A stretch of DNA of 64,000 nt. Origin: Roridomyces roridus (Eukaryota; Basidiomycota; Agaricomycetes; Agaricales; Mycenaceae). The stretch covers positions 62,001-126,000 of the forward strand of contig JARKIF010000062.1 in the NCBI GenBank assembly GCA_029378245.1, written 5' to 3'. Of the stretch, positions 21,870-33,608 are shown piece by piece; position 1 is the stretch's first letter, and every line of letters begins with the position of its first letter. A program made the translations under genes and the position numbers. Below the pieces are notes generated by a model, which searched no databases, was not told the DNA's origin, and was given only the letters and a program-made list of their open reading frames with translations.

Positions 21870-24258
21870 AGGGTGCGGCTGCTTGCACCCTGGATTTTGT
21901 TTTTCTTATGTATTCGTAACTAATAACGCGTATGAATGTACATAAAGTAGTTTATGACCAGCAACGACTTCTTGATTCTCTCCGAGGACTGCAGCCAGGC
22001 ACGCAGATTAACTGCTTATGTTACTACTCTCGTAGGTTAGCTATAGCTGGGTGTGGATTGACACTAGAACAGGCCGGGCCTGGCGTATTGGCCTGAAAGG
22101 CTATTAGGCTACGAGTATTGCGGCATGGACGGATTTTTGCATGCGAGTCTTGTTCTGCATGGAGTGGTGAATGAAAGGTGTTGATGCTACTACGCAGCAC
22201 GTGGGCGCTCAAGGTGGTCAGTAATCTCCTACATACATACATATTTCAGCGCGGCCTCGACAGCAAAAACTGCAGACGCGTCGCGGATCACAGAGAGGGC
22301 AGCAATGTCCGAGTCCGAGCCATGAACGGAAGGTTAAATGTGGGGACTGGAATCCGTCCGTAGACGGCGGTGAGGCTACACAGCGCTTGCGCGGGCGTCG
22401 GTGTGCTTCAACTAGGGACAGAATAATCTGGGTGCAAGAAGACAGCAGACGGAGAAATATCTGAAGAGACCGTAGGAAACAGGTAAGACCACGCGACGGT
22501 GACAGACGGGTTCGAAAGTCCCGAGGCCTGTTGAATCATCGTAAAGATTTCCGGCAACTTGAGCTGGAGGAAGTGTACGCTTTCCATGCTTCTTTAACGA
22601 GGCAAAGTTGGTGTTCGTGGCCCTGGTTACTCACTGGGTGCGTTACAAAATACCAGGTACCTGACCTTGAAATTTGACTTGGTACTTACACCGCGGGCAA
22701 TCTGTTAGACACCGAAAGTTCGGGTGCCCTCACAGTGCCCTCCTGGGTGGCAGGTCTCCGCGTGGCAGGTTTTCCGGCCCGGGCTGTCACCTCATCGTCC
22801 TGAGTCACAAAGTTGTGAGAGATTTTTTTTGATGTAACAGCCCGGGCCGGGACAGAGCTGCCATGTGGGAACCAGCCACCCCAAGGGTACTGTGGGCACC
22901 GTAAGGCACCGAACTTTCGGTGCGTTACGGAATGCCCGCGGTGTTAGGCTTCTAATACCAGGGCACAAAGAAGGCGTGCATGCCAGGTGCCATTCACGCC
23001 AAAGACGGATGTATGCCTGCTAGCTCCTTTCATTTCGTTCTGGAGTCCGACTTCGAGAACGAGATGATAGATAAGATGAGAAGCTGCGTTGGCCCGGGAT
23101 TCGTCGACGCATGACTCCGATGTACACGAGTGTACTCGTCGCGTGGGTTTGAGTGGGCGCCGAGCTTGCCGTTGGATTGAATTACCTATACGGAATGAGA
23201 GGCAGGAAGTAACAGAAATCGTCGACTTGGAATTGGCAAAGACTGGTGAATTGCGAAAACTATTCAAGTCGATCCGGGGGATCCTCGAGTAGGAATTCCG
23301 AATCAGAATCAGACAGAGTTGCGGATCGACCCCTAGGCCCTACTTGGTAGCATAGTCGAATCCGCAGACAGCGGCAGATATTAAACTCGCAGGGAACAGA
23401 GCGCTTTTCGGGTTTGAAATTTGCAATAGAACCAGAGACCGAACGGAACTCAGTCCACAGGAGATCTTTGGATACAAATTCCCGGAGTGTCGAACCAAGA
23501 ATTGCTCTGATCCTGAGAAATCTGTGGAGATGTCGAGTCTGTATGTTTATCGCAGCATAGGGGCATCCGCGACCTGCGGTAAACCGAGGGGAAAACGGAG
23601 TTGAGCAGTCAAAGTAGGTAGTAGCCTGGACTCAGTTATAGGTTTTGAGTAGCACGTCGCGCCGTTGTCGGAACGTGCGGCTCCTTCGTCGTCGGTAGTT
23701 GAAAATGGTGCCGATTCCGATGGAGACTTGAGGACCGTGGCAGGAGGGTTTCTGCGTTCCTCGTCCGTGCCGCCCTGCAAGGAACGCAAATCTAGGAGAC
23801 CGCCCACGTAATTCATACGCCGGCGGCAACGTAAGTAGGGGAATAACCTTGGTGCCCGAGGAATCTGGTTTGCAGTGAAGGCAGCGATTTTGATGTCAAT
23901 CGTTTCTGGAAACATGGATTTTCTTCCGGACCATCAGCAACGAATTCCCAACTGATCCCCCGCAGGCCACGTATCGTAAATATTGGCCGAGCGGCGCTAG
24001 TAGCACGTCCGCGGATGCCCGACCAAGTATGGTGTTGCTTCTCTCAACTTTGCCACCGGATGGCAGATTCCGCTCTAGAACCGTCCGACCCGGTCGAAAC
24101 GAAGAATCCGAAGTCGAGATCTGTTCATTAATTTTACATCCCAGGGCACGCCGCAGCCCGCGTACAAATACCCCGCGTCCTTTCTCCAGATTTCCCCAAC
24201 TCGCTCAGTACCTGAACGCAGCTGCGACACACAACACATCCTCCATCTCTACAATACA
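21870..24258. other. Long gene-poor stretch containing a foldback element
   Basis: About 2.4 kb in which no gene could be supported. It holds the inverted-repeat element at 22687-22946. The minus-strand ORF at 23547-23915 (122 codons) has no recognisable domain or signal peptide and was not credited. The last 200 bp before 24259 are pyrimidine-rich with a TACAAATA box near 24163, probably the promoter of the small secreted protein. Confidence 0.5.
22687..22946. repeat. Full-length imperfect foldback (MITE-like) element
   Basis: The two ends are inverted copies of each other: T(T/A)ACACCGCGGGCA at the left matches the complement at the right with one change. Matching continues inward: CACCGAAAGTTCGG blocks pair, then GGGTGGC blocks, then CCGGCCCGGGCTGT at 22774-22787 pairs with 22837-22850. 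A ~49-nt unpaired centre includes a T8 run. Nearly the whole ~260 bp can fold into one hairpin. It has no coding capacity. This suggests a foldback/MITE transposon; target-site duplications are not obvious beyond a possible TA. Confidence 0.65.
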
Positions 24259-24607
24259 ATGCACTGCTCTTCTCTTGTGTTTGCCCTCCTCTTCACTTCC
24301 ATGGTCGCCGCAGCACCAGTGACTTCCAACCCTGTCGTTGCGAGCACCTCTGTCTCCGAGGTTGCAATCCCTGCCAATACCGCACTGGCGGCAGATGTCA
24401 TCCCTCCAGTCGTGGACTCTGAGTGCGTATATTCTACAATCGTCTCATCCATTTATACTCATATCTCCTCGTCCAGACTATCCTTTGTTCACGTTTCCGA
24501 AACGACGCATCCTAGTGACAAGCGCCGTCGCAGCTTCCGTCGGTGAGTCTCTCTCAACCTCCCGCTATCGAATTTCAGCTGACTGTTCTGATAGTCGCCA
24601 CCCGTGA
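24259..24607 (+). CDS. Small secreted protein (~80 aa)
   Basis: The ORF starts with a strong signal peptide (MHCSSLVFALLFTSMVAAA, cleavage probably after AAA). A short Ser/Val/Ala-rich mature part and a highly basic end follow. Two introns (24423-24476 and 24543-24594) give an 80-residue product whose tail contains DKRRR, a possible Kex2-type processing site. Intron 1 is 54 nt without a stop, so an unspliced message would still encode a 95-residue form ending just inside intron 2. No cysteine pattern typical of effectors is seen (only one Cys, in the signal peptide). Function is unknown; secretion is the only supported property. Confidence 0.55.
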
Positions 24608-25054
24608 GCTGCGGCCGCACTGTTGATGTCTGTTCGCGAAGTATGAATTCGCATATACCCCCCATCACGCCTTATACCCATGGTCCGTGCGATTCATGTC
24701 CTGGCACCATGCTTTGTGCTTACCATTTGTCCAGATATGACCACTGGATGCCATATAGACTTGACGAGGGATAGACATGTGGAAGGATGGAAACGACAAT
24801 GTACAACACCAAGGGCGATTAGCATATCTCGAATTGCAGAAAAAAATTACAAAACTTGACGAATCAAAAACATTGTTTTTCAACCCGAGCTGCAAGTCAG
24901 TATGAATAGATACGACGAGGATTCGACTCGTCGAGAACGCCGAGGAAATGGTTGCTCCCGACTAGGAGGTCATCGGTTCGCGCGAATTCGCTTTATGATC
25001 ACGGTCAGGTGCCGATAGAACACGTTCCAAGACGCGTTCCAAATGTCTATTAAA
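24608..25054. other. Intergenic region with a short perfect hairpin
   Basis: No gene seen. A 7-bp stem with a 7-nt loop (CGACGAG / CTCGTCG) lies at 24913-24933. This is the shared 3' region of the secreted-protein gene and the convergent ferredoxin-like gene. Confidence 0.4.
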
Positions 25055-26352
25055 TTACCAATCATGAATCGTTTTACACCCCGGTTTCGATAGATTGACG
25101 CCTCCTCGCAAGAGTTCCGGTAAAATCAGCCCGCTCTCGAGTGTGTTGGCTACGACGGCGTCGACTTCGTGTGGTGAGACGCGTCCATACCACACCGATG
25201 CCCCGTTTGGCAGATATATCTGAGAAAACAGAATCAGTTCCTGGTTCATGATCGAATAGTGTACATACGATGCAATTTCCAGAAAAGCGATGTCCTCCCA
25301 TGTGGGAATTGTACAAAATGAGTGCCTTTTTAGCGGTTTGTGCGGTTTTGAGGGTGTCTTTCACGCGCGCTTCTTTCTCTGTCACGGAACCGGCGAATTC
25401 CTCTAGGGATGGGTCGTCAATGTGCTCTAGTTGGGTGTCCACGGTCCACCCGCGTTGATGGAGCGAGGTGGTGAATGCTAGGAAGCATTAAAAGGACCCG
25501 GTCATATTTGTGACCTGTTCGCTTACCTTGCTCTAGTTTAGGCGCTGCGATCGCACACCGATTGTCACGTCTCTTGTGAGAACCTGTGCGCGCCTATTAG
25601 TTGATGAAATCCCGACTCCAGGCAAGTCGGGCCCTACAGAATGTGATCACACAAGAATACGGTAAAACCCAAGTCTTGAAAGTGGATTCTTGAGAGCCTA
25701 GTATGCGGGGCACCCGAGGGTCAAGCGCACTTTTCCACAACTTTTGTGCGCCATCCAGGGTCGAAGGAATGCCAGAAACAACGACGAAATCTGGGAAAAC
25801 TAGAACAGTTTCGAGATTGTCATCCGCAATCGTTCTATAGCTTCCATTCAAAAGAGAAATCTCGCCCGAATCTGCCGCATTGAAGATGCCAGGGACATTT
25901 GGAAGAGGCTGTCCGTCGGCGTCCAAGTGGGGGGATGGTTTGACGGTAACCTTTTGGTGCGCCCGATCTAAATGCGCAGCTAGTGAACCAGAGGTGTTGG
26001 TAATTTCCCGGTCCCAATCCGTCTTTCCAGTCGAGATTAGAACCTGGGGCGGTGACTTGAACATTCAGGCAAGGTAATTGAACTGGATTTAATGACCTGT
26101 CTTCGAAAGGGTCGGACTGACCCCAACAATTGTCTTTCCATATCAACCTTGAACCGTGGAGGGAATTCAGGGTGTCCTATGCAAATTTGAGAACACAGTA
26201 GGATCGAGTGGTGAGTGCGAACCATCTTCGCAAGGGTTTGAGCATGTCCTGCAGTCGGCGTCAGAGATGGGAACAGCTGCATTGGTGAGCTGCTCGGGTA
26301 TGTTGTCTGGGCCGTTGAAAGCCCAGGCTTTGAGCTTCCAAAGAGCACTCAT
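25055..26352 (-). CDS. Sucrase/ferredoxin-like (AIM32/Apd1-type) thioredoxin-fold protein
   Basis: Six exons assemble into a protein of ~340 residues. The N-terminus has the Cys cluster DCRTCSNPCEDG. The thioredoxin-like ferredoxin domain follows, with CSHKRRDNRCAIAAPKLE and NSHMGGHRFSGNCI, then YLPNGASVWYGRVSPHEVDA and the family end LLRGGVNLS. These motifs define the Suc_Fer-like family, which includes yeast AIM32 and Apd1. In Apd1 a C-terminal Cys/His pair ligates a 2Fe-2S cluster (family knowledge); the C and H in CSHKRRDNRC and HMGGH are the matching candidates here. The start MSALWKLK at 26352 is chosen because it immediately precedes the conserved Cys cluster. It is divergent from AIP1. 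Confidence 0.75.
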
Positions 26353-26799
26353 GGAGGTGAGGAGAAAAGAGTTTGGAAATAGCGGTGATGCGGCTGTACA
26401 TTGATGTTGATGCCAAGATGTCGAACTCAATTCTTGTTCAATTCCGTCAACTGCATCGTAAAGATTGTCCATGCCTGAGTTTGTCATAATAATAATTCTC
26501 AGAGTACCCCTTGAGTACCCCAGATGGTCCACAAATTCATCCGAGCCAGCAATGCGCGCTGATGTCAATGCTGCGCACAATACACGGCTCTGATCCGGTC
26601 AATCGCTGCCGCGATCGCGTGGCTTGCGGCGCTGCGGAGTTCGGAACCGATGACTCCGACCGAACTGCGATTGAAAGCGCTGCAATCCCAAAGAGGTAGT
26701 TTGATCATTGATGGGAGTAGTGGCTCGTTTTGGCCTGATCCCAACCATCACGTCGTAACTGCGGTGCTGAGCATCGCAGCCAATTCGCATCTTCCAACA
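26353..26799. other. Divergent intergenic region (ferredoxin-like gene / AIP1)
   Basis: A 447-bp bidirectional promoter region. No TATA box was seen. Short open frames here extend from the neighbouring coding exons and were not credited. Confidence 0.4.
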
Positions 26800-29235
26800 A
26801 TGTCTTTCAAACAAACCTCGTTGTTCCCCCCGACCCCTTCAACTGCTCGAGGTGTTTCGACGAAACTGAGCGCTCACAAGGACAAGATCGTTTATACCAA
26901 TGGCAAAGCAGTTATTGTGAGCTTTCTGGACACATTTTCGTGGAATAGACGCCAAACTTTGCCAGATCCGCGATCTGAATGTGAGGATTCCCAAATCTCG
27001 ACGCGATCCTCCTTCTAAAGGGTCGACAGAGTCCCCTCCTGGCGACAGCGTATACGGGACATGTCCAGAACACGACGGCGGCACGCATCTCCCCCTCGGG
27101 ATACTACTGCGCGTCTGCGGACGTGATGGGCACTGTGCGAGTATGGGACACGGTCGGTGAGGATCAGGTCCTGAAAGGCGAGTACAAAGTCATCTCGGGT
27201 CGCATGTGCGTCGTTCTTCGCTGTTCGAGAGCTTACTTGGCGCTGATCCGAAGCCAGAAACGATTTGGAATGGGACGGCGAGAGCAAGCGTATCATTGCG
27301 GTTGGTGATGGACGAGAGAAGTTAGCATGATTATAGGTGGAATTCGCGTCCTTTGCTGACTTTTGCCGCAGATTCGGACAAGCATTCATGATGGATACTG
27401 GCTCATCAACTGGCGAAATCAGCGGTCATGCCAAGGTGGGCGCAAGATCTAGCTCCCTCCTACTTAGTCGATTTAAACCTGCAATAGACCATCAACGCCG
27501 TAGCTATCCGCCACCAACGTCCATTCCGGGCTGCCACCGCGGGAGATGACGGCCTGATTGTGTTCCATCAAGGTTCGTCTCTGTGAAGTTGTGTAGTATC
27601 CCGTTCAAAATAGGCCAGGTGCACCATACAAATACGACAAGGTACACATTGATCTATTCAAGCCGAAACCAGCGCTCATATCCACAGACTATCAAAACGC
27701 ACACCAAATTCGTCCAAGACGTGCGTTATGCACCATCAGGCGATTACTTTGTGAGCGTTGGATCCGACTCCAAGATCTTCTTGCATGAGGGAAAGACTGG
27801 GGAGACTATCGGGGAAGTGACGGACAGCCCACACACGGGAAGCATCGTGCGTGAATCTTTTCCCAGTCTAGCTTGATGCTGAAATCCAGATAGATGGCTT
27901 GCTCATGGAGTGTGGATAGCAAGTCTTTTTCCACCTCATCAGCCGACTGTACTGTGAAATTGTGTATGTGAGGCCCAGGATCTTGCAGCATAACAAGCTC
28001 ATGTAACACCAGGGGACGTAGAGACGCGAAAGGCCACGAGTACCTGGTCTCTTGGTTCCGGCGTGAATAATCAGCAGGTCGGGAATGTCTGGAGCCGCGA
28101 AACGGACATTGTATCACTGTCTCTCTCTGGAGACCTTAATGTCTTTGACCCTCGCGTGGGCGACAAGCCGGCACGTATCGTCACGGTAAGAATACTTGTA
28201 CATTTCTCATCGCTTCGTGTCTCAAATCATTCACAGGGCCCGCAAAAACCTGTCACAGCTGTCGCGCCCTCTGCAGCAGGGACCTTCCTCGCGGCTACTG
28301 CTGACGGCCGTGTAGTGGAGTATACCACGGCGTCTGGTAACACTACTCCATTGCAGGGCGTCGGGCACACCAGCCTTATTGTTGGTCTGGCGGCTGGACC
28401 GGGTGGAAAGATTTTCTCTGCGGGCTATGACGATCGTGTGCGCGAGATCACCGGCAGTACAGGCTTCGCGGCATCCATCGCCACGGCAGCGCAGCCAAAG
28501 TCTATTGCAGTGGCGGGGGATGGCACGGTATTCGTGGCCGAGGCGGGTGGCGTTGAGGCGATCCGGGATAACCAGAAGGTGGCGCACCTTGCAACCAAGT
28601 ATACGCCGAGTGCGGTCGGAGCAGCCAAGGGAGGTAACATTGTGGCTGTCGGGGGAGAGGTAGCATTTACCTATTCGTTTCCGGTGGCGTGCTAATGGAT
28701 CTTTTAGGACCAGAAAGTCCGTCTGTATGAATGGAGCGGTACGGCATTTACAGAGATCGCACTATTGGAGAACAACAAGGGTGTCGTTTCTGCGATAGAG
28801 TTTTGTCCAGACGGAGCTTTCTTGGCTGCCGGTGACGTTTGTCCGTTTTTCATCCCCATCATTCATTTTCTGAATTCATGCATCAGTCCAGTGGGCGGAT
28901 AGTCTTATTCGACGTCAAGGAGAGGAAGGTAAGACACTATACTACATCTCGGTACCTCCAAACTAAAATTTTCCCAGATGGTTACCGCACGGTGGTCCTT
29001 CCACTCTGCGCGCGTCAACTCCCTCTCTTGGACGGCGGATTCTCAGCACTGCGCGTCGGGGTCGTTGGACACGCATGTGTACGTGTGGAGCGTTGCGAAT
29101 CCGACACGAAATATCGCAGTCAAGAATGCTGGGCCAGGCGGGGTGAATGCTGTTTTGTGGGTTGGGGCTGGAGCACTCGCGAGCGCTGGTGCCGATGGGT
29201 GTGTGAGGATTTGGGAGGTGACTTTCCATTCTTAG
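26800..29235 (+). CDS. AIP1: Actin-interacting protein 1 (WD40 protein)
   Basis: About fifteen exons join into a ~605-residue protein. Start MSFKQTSLFPPTPSTARG, then AYTGHVQNTTAARISPSG, the diagnostic VRVWDTVGEDQVLKGEYKV, GDGREKFGQAFMMDTG, IKTHTKFVQDVRYAPSG, and the end VRIWEVTFHS. These match Aip1/WDR1, a 14-blade double beta-propeller that works with cofilin to cut and disassemble actin filaments. Both propellers are represented and every apparent frame break falls at a good intron, for example GKIV-type GSIMACSW across an intron near 27850-27893. Stop at 29233-29235. Only 289 bp separate it from the A-T-TE gene. Confidence 0.9.
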
Positions 29236-29524
29236 TGCGAGCGTGTTTCAAGCAAATAATCAAATTATTGTTGTACAACATCCATAGTCCTCTGCGGCCG
29301 CTAATGCAGCGGCTCAGGCAAGTGCATGTGTCGAGATCTTGGCATCGTTGCAGTGTGCCTTCGCAACAATCTGGGCACCACGGCCATTGATGCCCGTTCC
29401 CGATTTGGAATGCAGATCAAAGCCCGATGAACTTGCTACTTGTCCACTTGTCTGAAGCGGCGGCGACGATGATGTCTGCGCGCCAACAACGCGTCCAGAT
29501 ACCTCCAGATACCGACTACTCACC

Positions 29525-32500
29525 ATGTTTCTCCCTCAACTCGTTGCAAAGAACGCTGAGGAGCATCCCTCTCGCCCATTTTTCGTCTACTGCAATCCGG
29601 AAAACGACCATGTTGTGACGATCACCCAGCTGGAATTCGGGCGGGCCACCCATCGAGCTGCGACTGTGCTGCGTAAAGGTCCCGATGCCCAAGTCGTCGC
29701 GATCCTGGCCCAGTCGGACACTATACTGTATCATGCTCTCCTCGTCGGCCTCATGACCGCGAATCTGGTCGTATGTGTAACCCCGCGGAATGCATCCTAA
29801 TGCTCAATAAGAACTTTGACAGCCATTCCCAATATCGCCTCGTAATTCAGCAGCTGGAATATTCCAGCTCTTGCGCGCTTCGTCGTGTCATCGCATTTTG
29901 GCCACTTGTGTTACCCTCGCACCACTCGTCGCTGCAATCAAGGAACATGTCTCTCAAGTCGATCCGGATTACATTTTGGACATCGAGGAGGTTCCTCTGC
30001 TTGCGCAGATTTACCCTAATGTTGGCTTCGAGACGCCCGCCTCGCCGTTCCAACCGTATCCTTTCGACGCTTCACGCTCTTCGCCCGATGATGTCGAGTT
30101 GTACATGCATTCCTCTGGAAGTACGGGTTTCCCTAGAGCCATTGCCCAAACGCATCGCGTTCTCAAACAATGGTGCAGCCTTCGTACGCTACTTTCACTT
30201 GTGTTGCTGAGCTTGAACTTTCTCAACGTCGTCCAGCCGCAGTTGCGGAAGCTGCCCAGAACGTTGCAGCCCCCATAGGAAATATGGCTCTCCCGTCCTT
30301 TCACGTACGTGTGCATCATCCTCTGGCCTCTATCCGTGCTCATTAGGTCTGATCGTAGCTGTTCGGCATCTGCTGCCAACTACTTCATCCCCTGCACGGC
30401 TTATACGCCGCCGTCTATCCACCGACTGCAACGTCTACAAACGCACTCCCGATGATTCCATCACCCGACAATATTCTGCAGCACACACGCGCCACAAAGT
30501 GCAGGTCGCTTACCACTGTGCCTGCGCTCTTGGCTGCCTGGTTCCACTCACCAGACTCGGTTTCATTCTTAGGGACGTTGCATTCTGTGGTGAGTGAAAG
30601 ATGCCTTTTTGGAGTGTTGATCTGATTACGAATATAGATCTGGGCTGGCGGACCGCTTCCCCAACGCATCGGAGATGCCCTCGTGCAGCAGGGTGTGAAG
30701 CTACGCAGCGTATATGGGGCTACCGAGATCGGTACCGTCACTGACCTGCGCTTGAATGATGGAGATGAAAAGGAGTGGGCGTGGTTCAAAGTCTCGGACA
30801 AGGTCGATGTACGATGGGTGCCTCAGGGGGAGGATATCTTTGAAATGCAGATTCTGGTTTGCCGCGCTTTCTTTCGTCTTGACCCTCTTTCTCTGATTTC
30901 ACCAGTCTTCAGATACTCACGGTCCAACAATAGAGAATTTGGACGACACCAAGGGTTATGGGACGTCGGATTTGTGCACACGGCATCCTCAGAAGCCGTA
31001 TTTATGGCGAATGTGCGTTCACTTGGTTGATGCTGGGCAGACTTTGAGACCTCCCACAGTGTAGGACGCGTGGATGATACCATTGTTCACAGTTCCGGGG
31101 AGAAGACTGTTCCAGGTCCTATGGAGAACATCATCACGAGCACTCCGTTGTAAATCACATCCGGTGCTTACTGCTATGACACTGACCAGGCATTTAGGGT
31201 TGCAGAGGCTGTTATGTTTGGGCGCGAGCGCCCACAAGCCGGCATTTTGATCGAAGTACGCTCGAGCTTCCAGATCGACGTTGACGATCAAATACAACTT
31301 GCTGAACTACGGAATAAAGTCTGGTACGTTTTAGGTATCTTCACGTTCTCATCCAAAATTAACATCTCTCAGGTCTTGCATCGAGGAGGCTAATGCTATT
31401 GCGCCTGCGTTCAGCCGAATTTTCAAAGAGATGATTTTGTTCACGTCACGTGATAAACCTTTGCCTCGCTCAGGAAAGGGCTCAGTCATGCGCAAAGCTG
31501 CACTGAGCTTGTACGCTGCGGAGATTGATGCTCTGTACGAGTTTTCCCTTGACCAGGCTCCGAGTACTCACTCCAACTCATAGCTATAACGTCGTGGAGC
31601 AATCCGGTGGCGGCGTCGATTCCATTGAGCCGCCAGCCAAGTGGGAGTTCGGGCTCGTACACGAATGGCTTCTGACGCTGGCCACAAATATCTGCAATAC
31701 CGTCAACATCTCGCCGTTTGTCGATCTTCGCCAGCAAGGTTTCGATAGGTTCATCAGTTTCTTATTCCTTCACCGGATCACTGAATGCTCTCTCAGTCTA
31801 ACCGCGACTGTATTCCGACTTCATGTTGTCAGAGCCTTGCGCCTGGCAGATGGACCCGCGTTTGTAAAAGCGGTTGATGCCATCTCCCAGAATCTCGTCT
31901 ATGACTACCCAACGATCTTGGATCTGACAACCTACATTGTCGGATTGGTCGATGGGAAAACACCCAAATCCAAAATGGTCAACGGGAAGTCTACCCTTGG
32001 CGTTTTGGCTGCGACTATTTCGGATGAAACCATCGTGGAGGTGTGTTCGGGCGGAGGCATACCCCTTGTCGCGTTTCCTGGGTCCACAGGTCGCATCAAC
32101 AACCTCCTGGCCCTTCGTTCACACTTTTCCGGAACACTTTGGGCTTGCCAAGTCACCACATCTACTCCAACCGACTCGTTCGTTGATCAAGTCGAATTCT
32201 TTGCGCACAAAATTCGGGAGAAGCGGCCGAATGGACCTTACCGAATATCCTCATATTCCGGGTCGAGCATCCTTGCTGTGGCTGTGACTAAACTCCTGGA
32301 AGACGCGGGGCAAGAGGTGATACAACTCACGTTCATGGAGCATTTTCCAATGATATGGGCGCTTGAAGAGACGGAGCAGAGTCTGCGCGGGGATAGTCTC
32401 TCTGATGCCGTGGATGGAACCATTGGGAGCGTGATCGAGCTCTTCCGGCACGATCCTGCCTTTGGACCTGATAGCGAACAGGTGCGGCAGTGGACATGGG

Positions 32501-32865
32501 CGCTGGCAGGATCTCCGCAAGCCTCTGCAATCCATCAAGACGCCGCAGAACAGCTGAGACGCGTTAGCATGCCGCTCACTGAATTCCTCCGGGGATTCTA
32601 TCCTCCAGAGAACCGAACTTGTGGCGGATTTGCGGACTCTTTGGCCGGTTGGGTCTCGTCCGTCAAGGCACCATTCAGTTTGGTCAGTGCGGAGTCGGGT
32701 GTCGTTGCTACACTACCTGCTACTGCGCGTGAACGGTGGTCAGATCTTGGGGCGCATCTGTGTGGAAAGCCGGTGACGCATCGTGTGTTACGGGGATTGG
32801 GGCATTTTGGGATGCTTGCTGACAAGCGGACAGCCGCGTTTCTTCAGGAGCAGATTAATTTGTAG
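29525..32865 (+). CDS. NRPS-like synthetase, A-T-TE
   Basis: About ten exons give ~940 residues in three domains. The adenylation domain (29525 to ~31540) has core A3 YMHSSGSTGFPRAI, A5-like SVYGATEIGTV, and the late Lys region PRSGKGSVMRKA. The thiolation domain (~31640-31950) has GFDSLTATVFRLH with the phosphopantetheine-binding Ser. The thioesterase domain (~32060-32860) has PYRISSYSGSSIL (nucleophile Ser) and LRGLGHFG (His). Single-module A-T-TE enzymes of mushrooms join aryl or keto acids without a condensation domain, as in atromentin synthetases (family knowledge). Whether this one uses the same chemistry is not known. It lies on the same strand as and 743 bp upstream of the hybrid PKS, with which it may cooperate. 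Confidence 0.85.
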
Positions 32866-33608
32866 ACATGCACCCGTTGAAACTCCTCTCAGCATGTCAG
32901 CAAAGCGGATTGTTAAACTGGATGGTGATTCGTCGGCTACTCCACACGCTCAACGGAACGTCCTCGGAACCTAACGTTGTAGCAATGATATTCAGACATT
33001 GTATTGAGATAGGGTCCAGTCCCCTACATAGTCTACATCTATTGCAGTCTATTGCTCGTCTGTTCGGTGTTCCTGACAATCATGTTTTCCCTTTTCCCCT
33101 AGGAGATTCGCTAAGATTTGCAAGGAAGGAAGGAAGGATTAACCTGCGCGGTCCCGCATCGGAACAGCAGGGGCCCGTAACTACACACATGTGACGTCTA
33201 CACGTATGCTACGGATGCCCATCCCTCTCCATCGGTACGAACTAACCACTACCACAAGCTATACACCCCCGACCCTTGCGGGCGGCGTAATCGACGGAAA
33301 CCTGGTGGGCTGTTTGCGCTAGACCAGGGTCACCGGAGAGTCCCCTCCCCGATCACATAACCCGCCGTTACGCAGAATGCATAGTCCTACGGCACAGCCG
33401 TCCATGCGGAATGATTAATTGATTCCCCCGATGTATCTCAACAATCTCACCCGCGGCCTAGTATGTCTTCGCGGATCCGCATCACCCGAATTGAACGAAC
33501 TACTCAATATCAGTGTTACCGCAGACCCACTTCGCTTGTACTAATAGAAAAATGGGTGCAAGATGAATCTGTCTTGCCACTTTCTCTGTGTCCCTAGGTG
33601 CGCACGCA
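32866..33608. other. Spacer between A-T-TE and hybrid PKS genes
   Basis: About 740 bp. It contains a GGAAGGAAGGAAGG run near 33123. The frame opening with GTG at 33588 is not a real start; the first ATG in that frame is 33609. No gene seen; the PKS promoter should lie here. Confidence 0.5.

Noticed and set aside
22500..22530. tRNA B-box-like string GGGTTCGAAAGTCCC
   Set aside because: No matching A box or cloverleaf could be built around it.
23547..23915. Minus-strand 122-codon ORF
   Set aside because: No signal peptide, domain or splice partners; likely chance.
33588..33608. GTG start for the hybrid PKS
   Set aside because: Nuclear fungal genes start at ATG; the first in-frame ATG at 33609 directly precedes the A domain.
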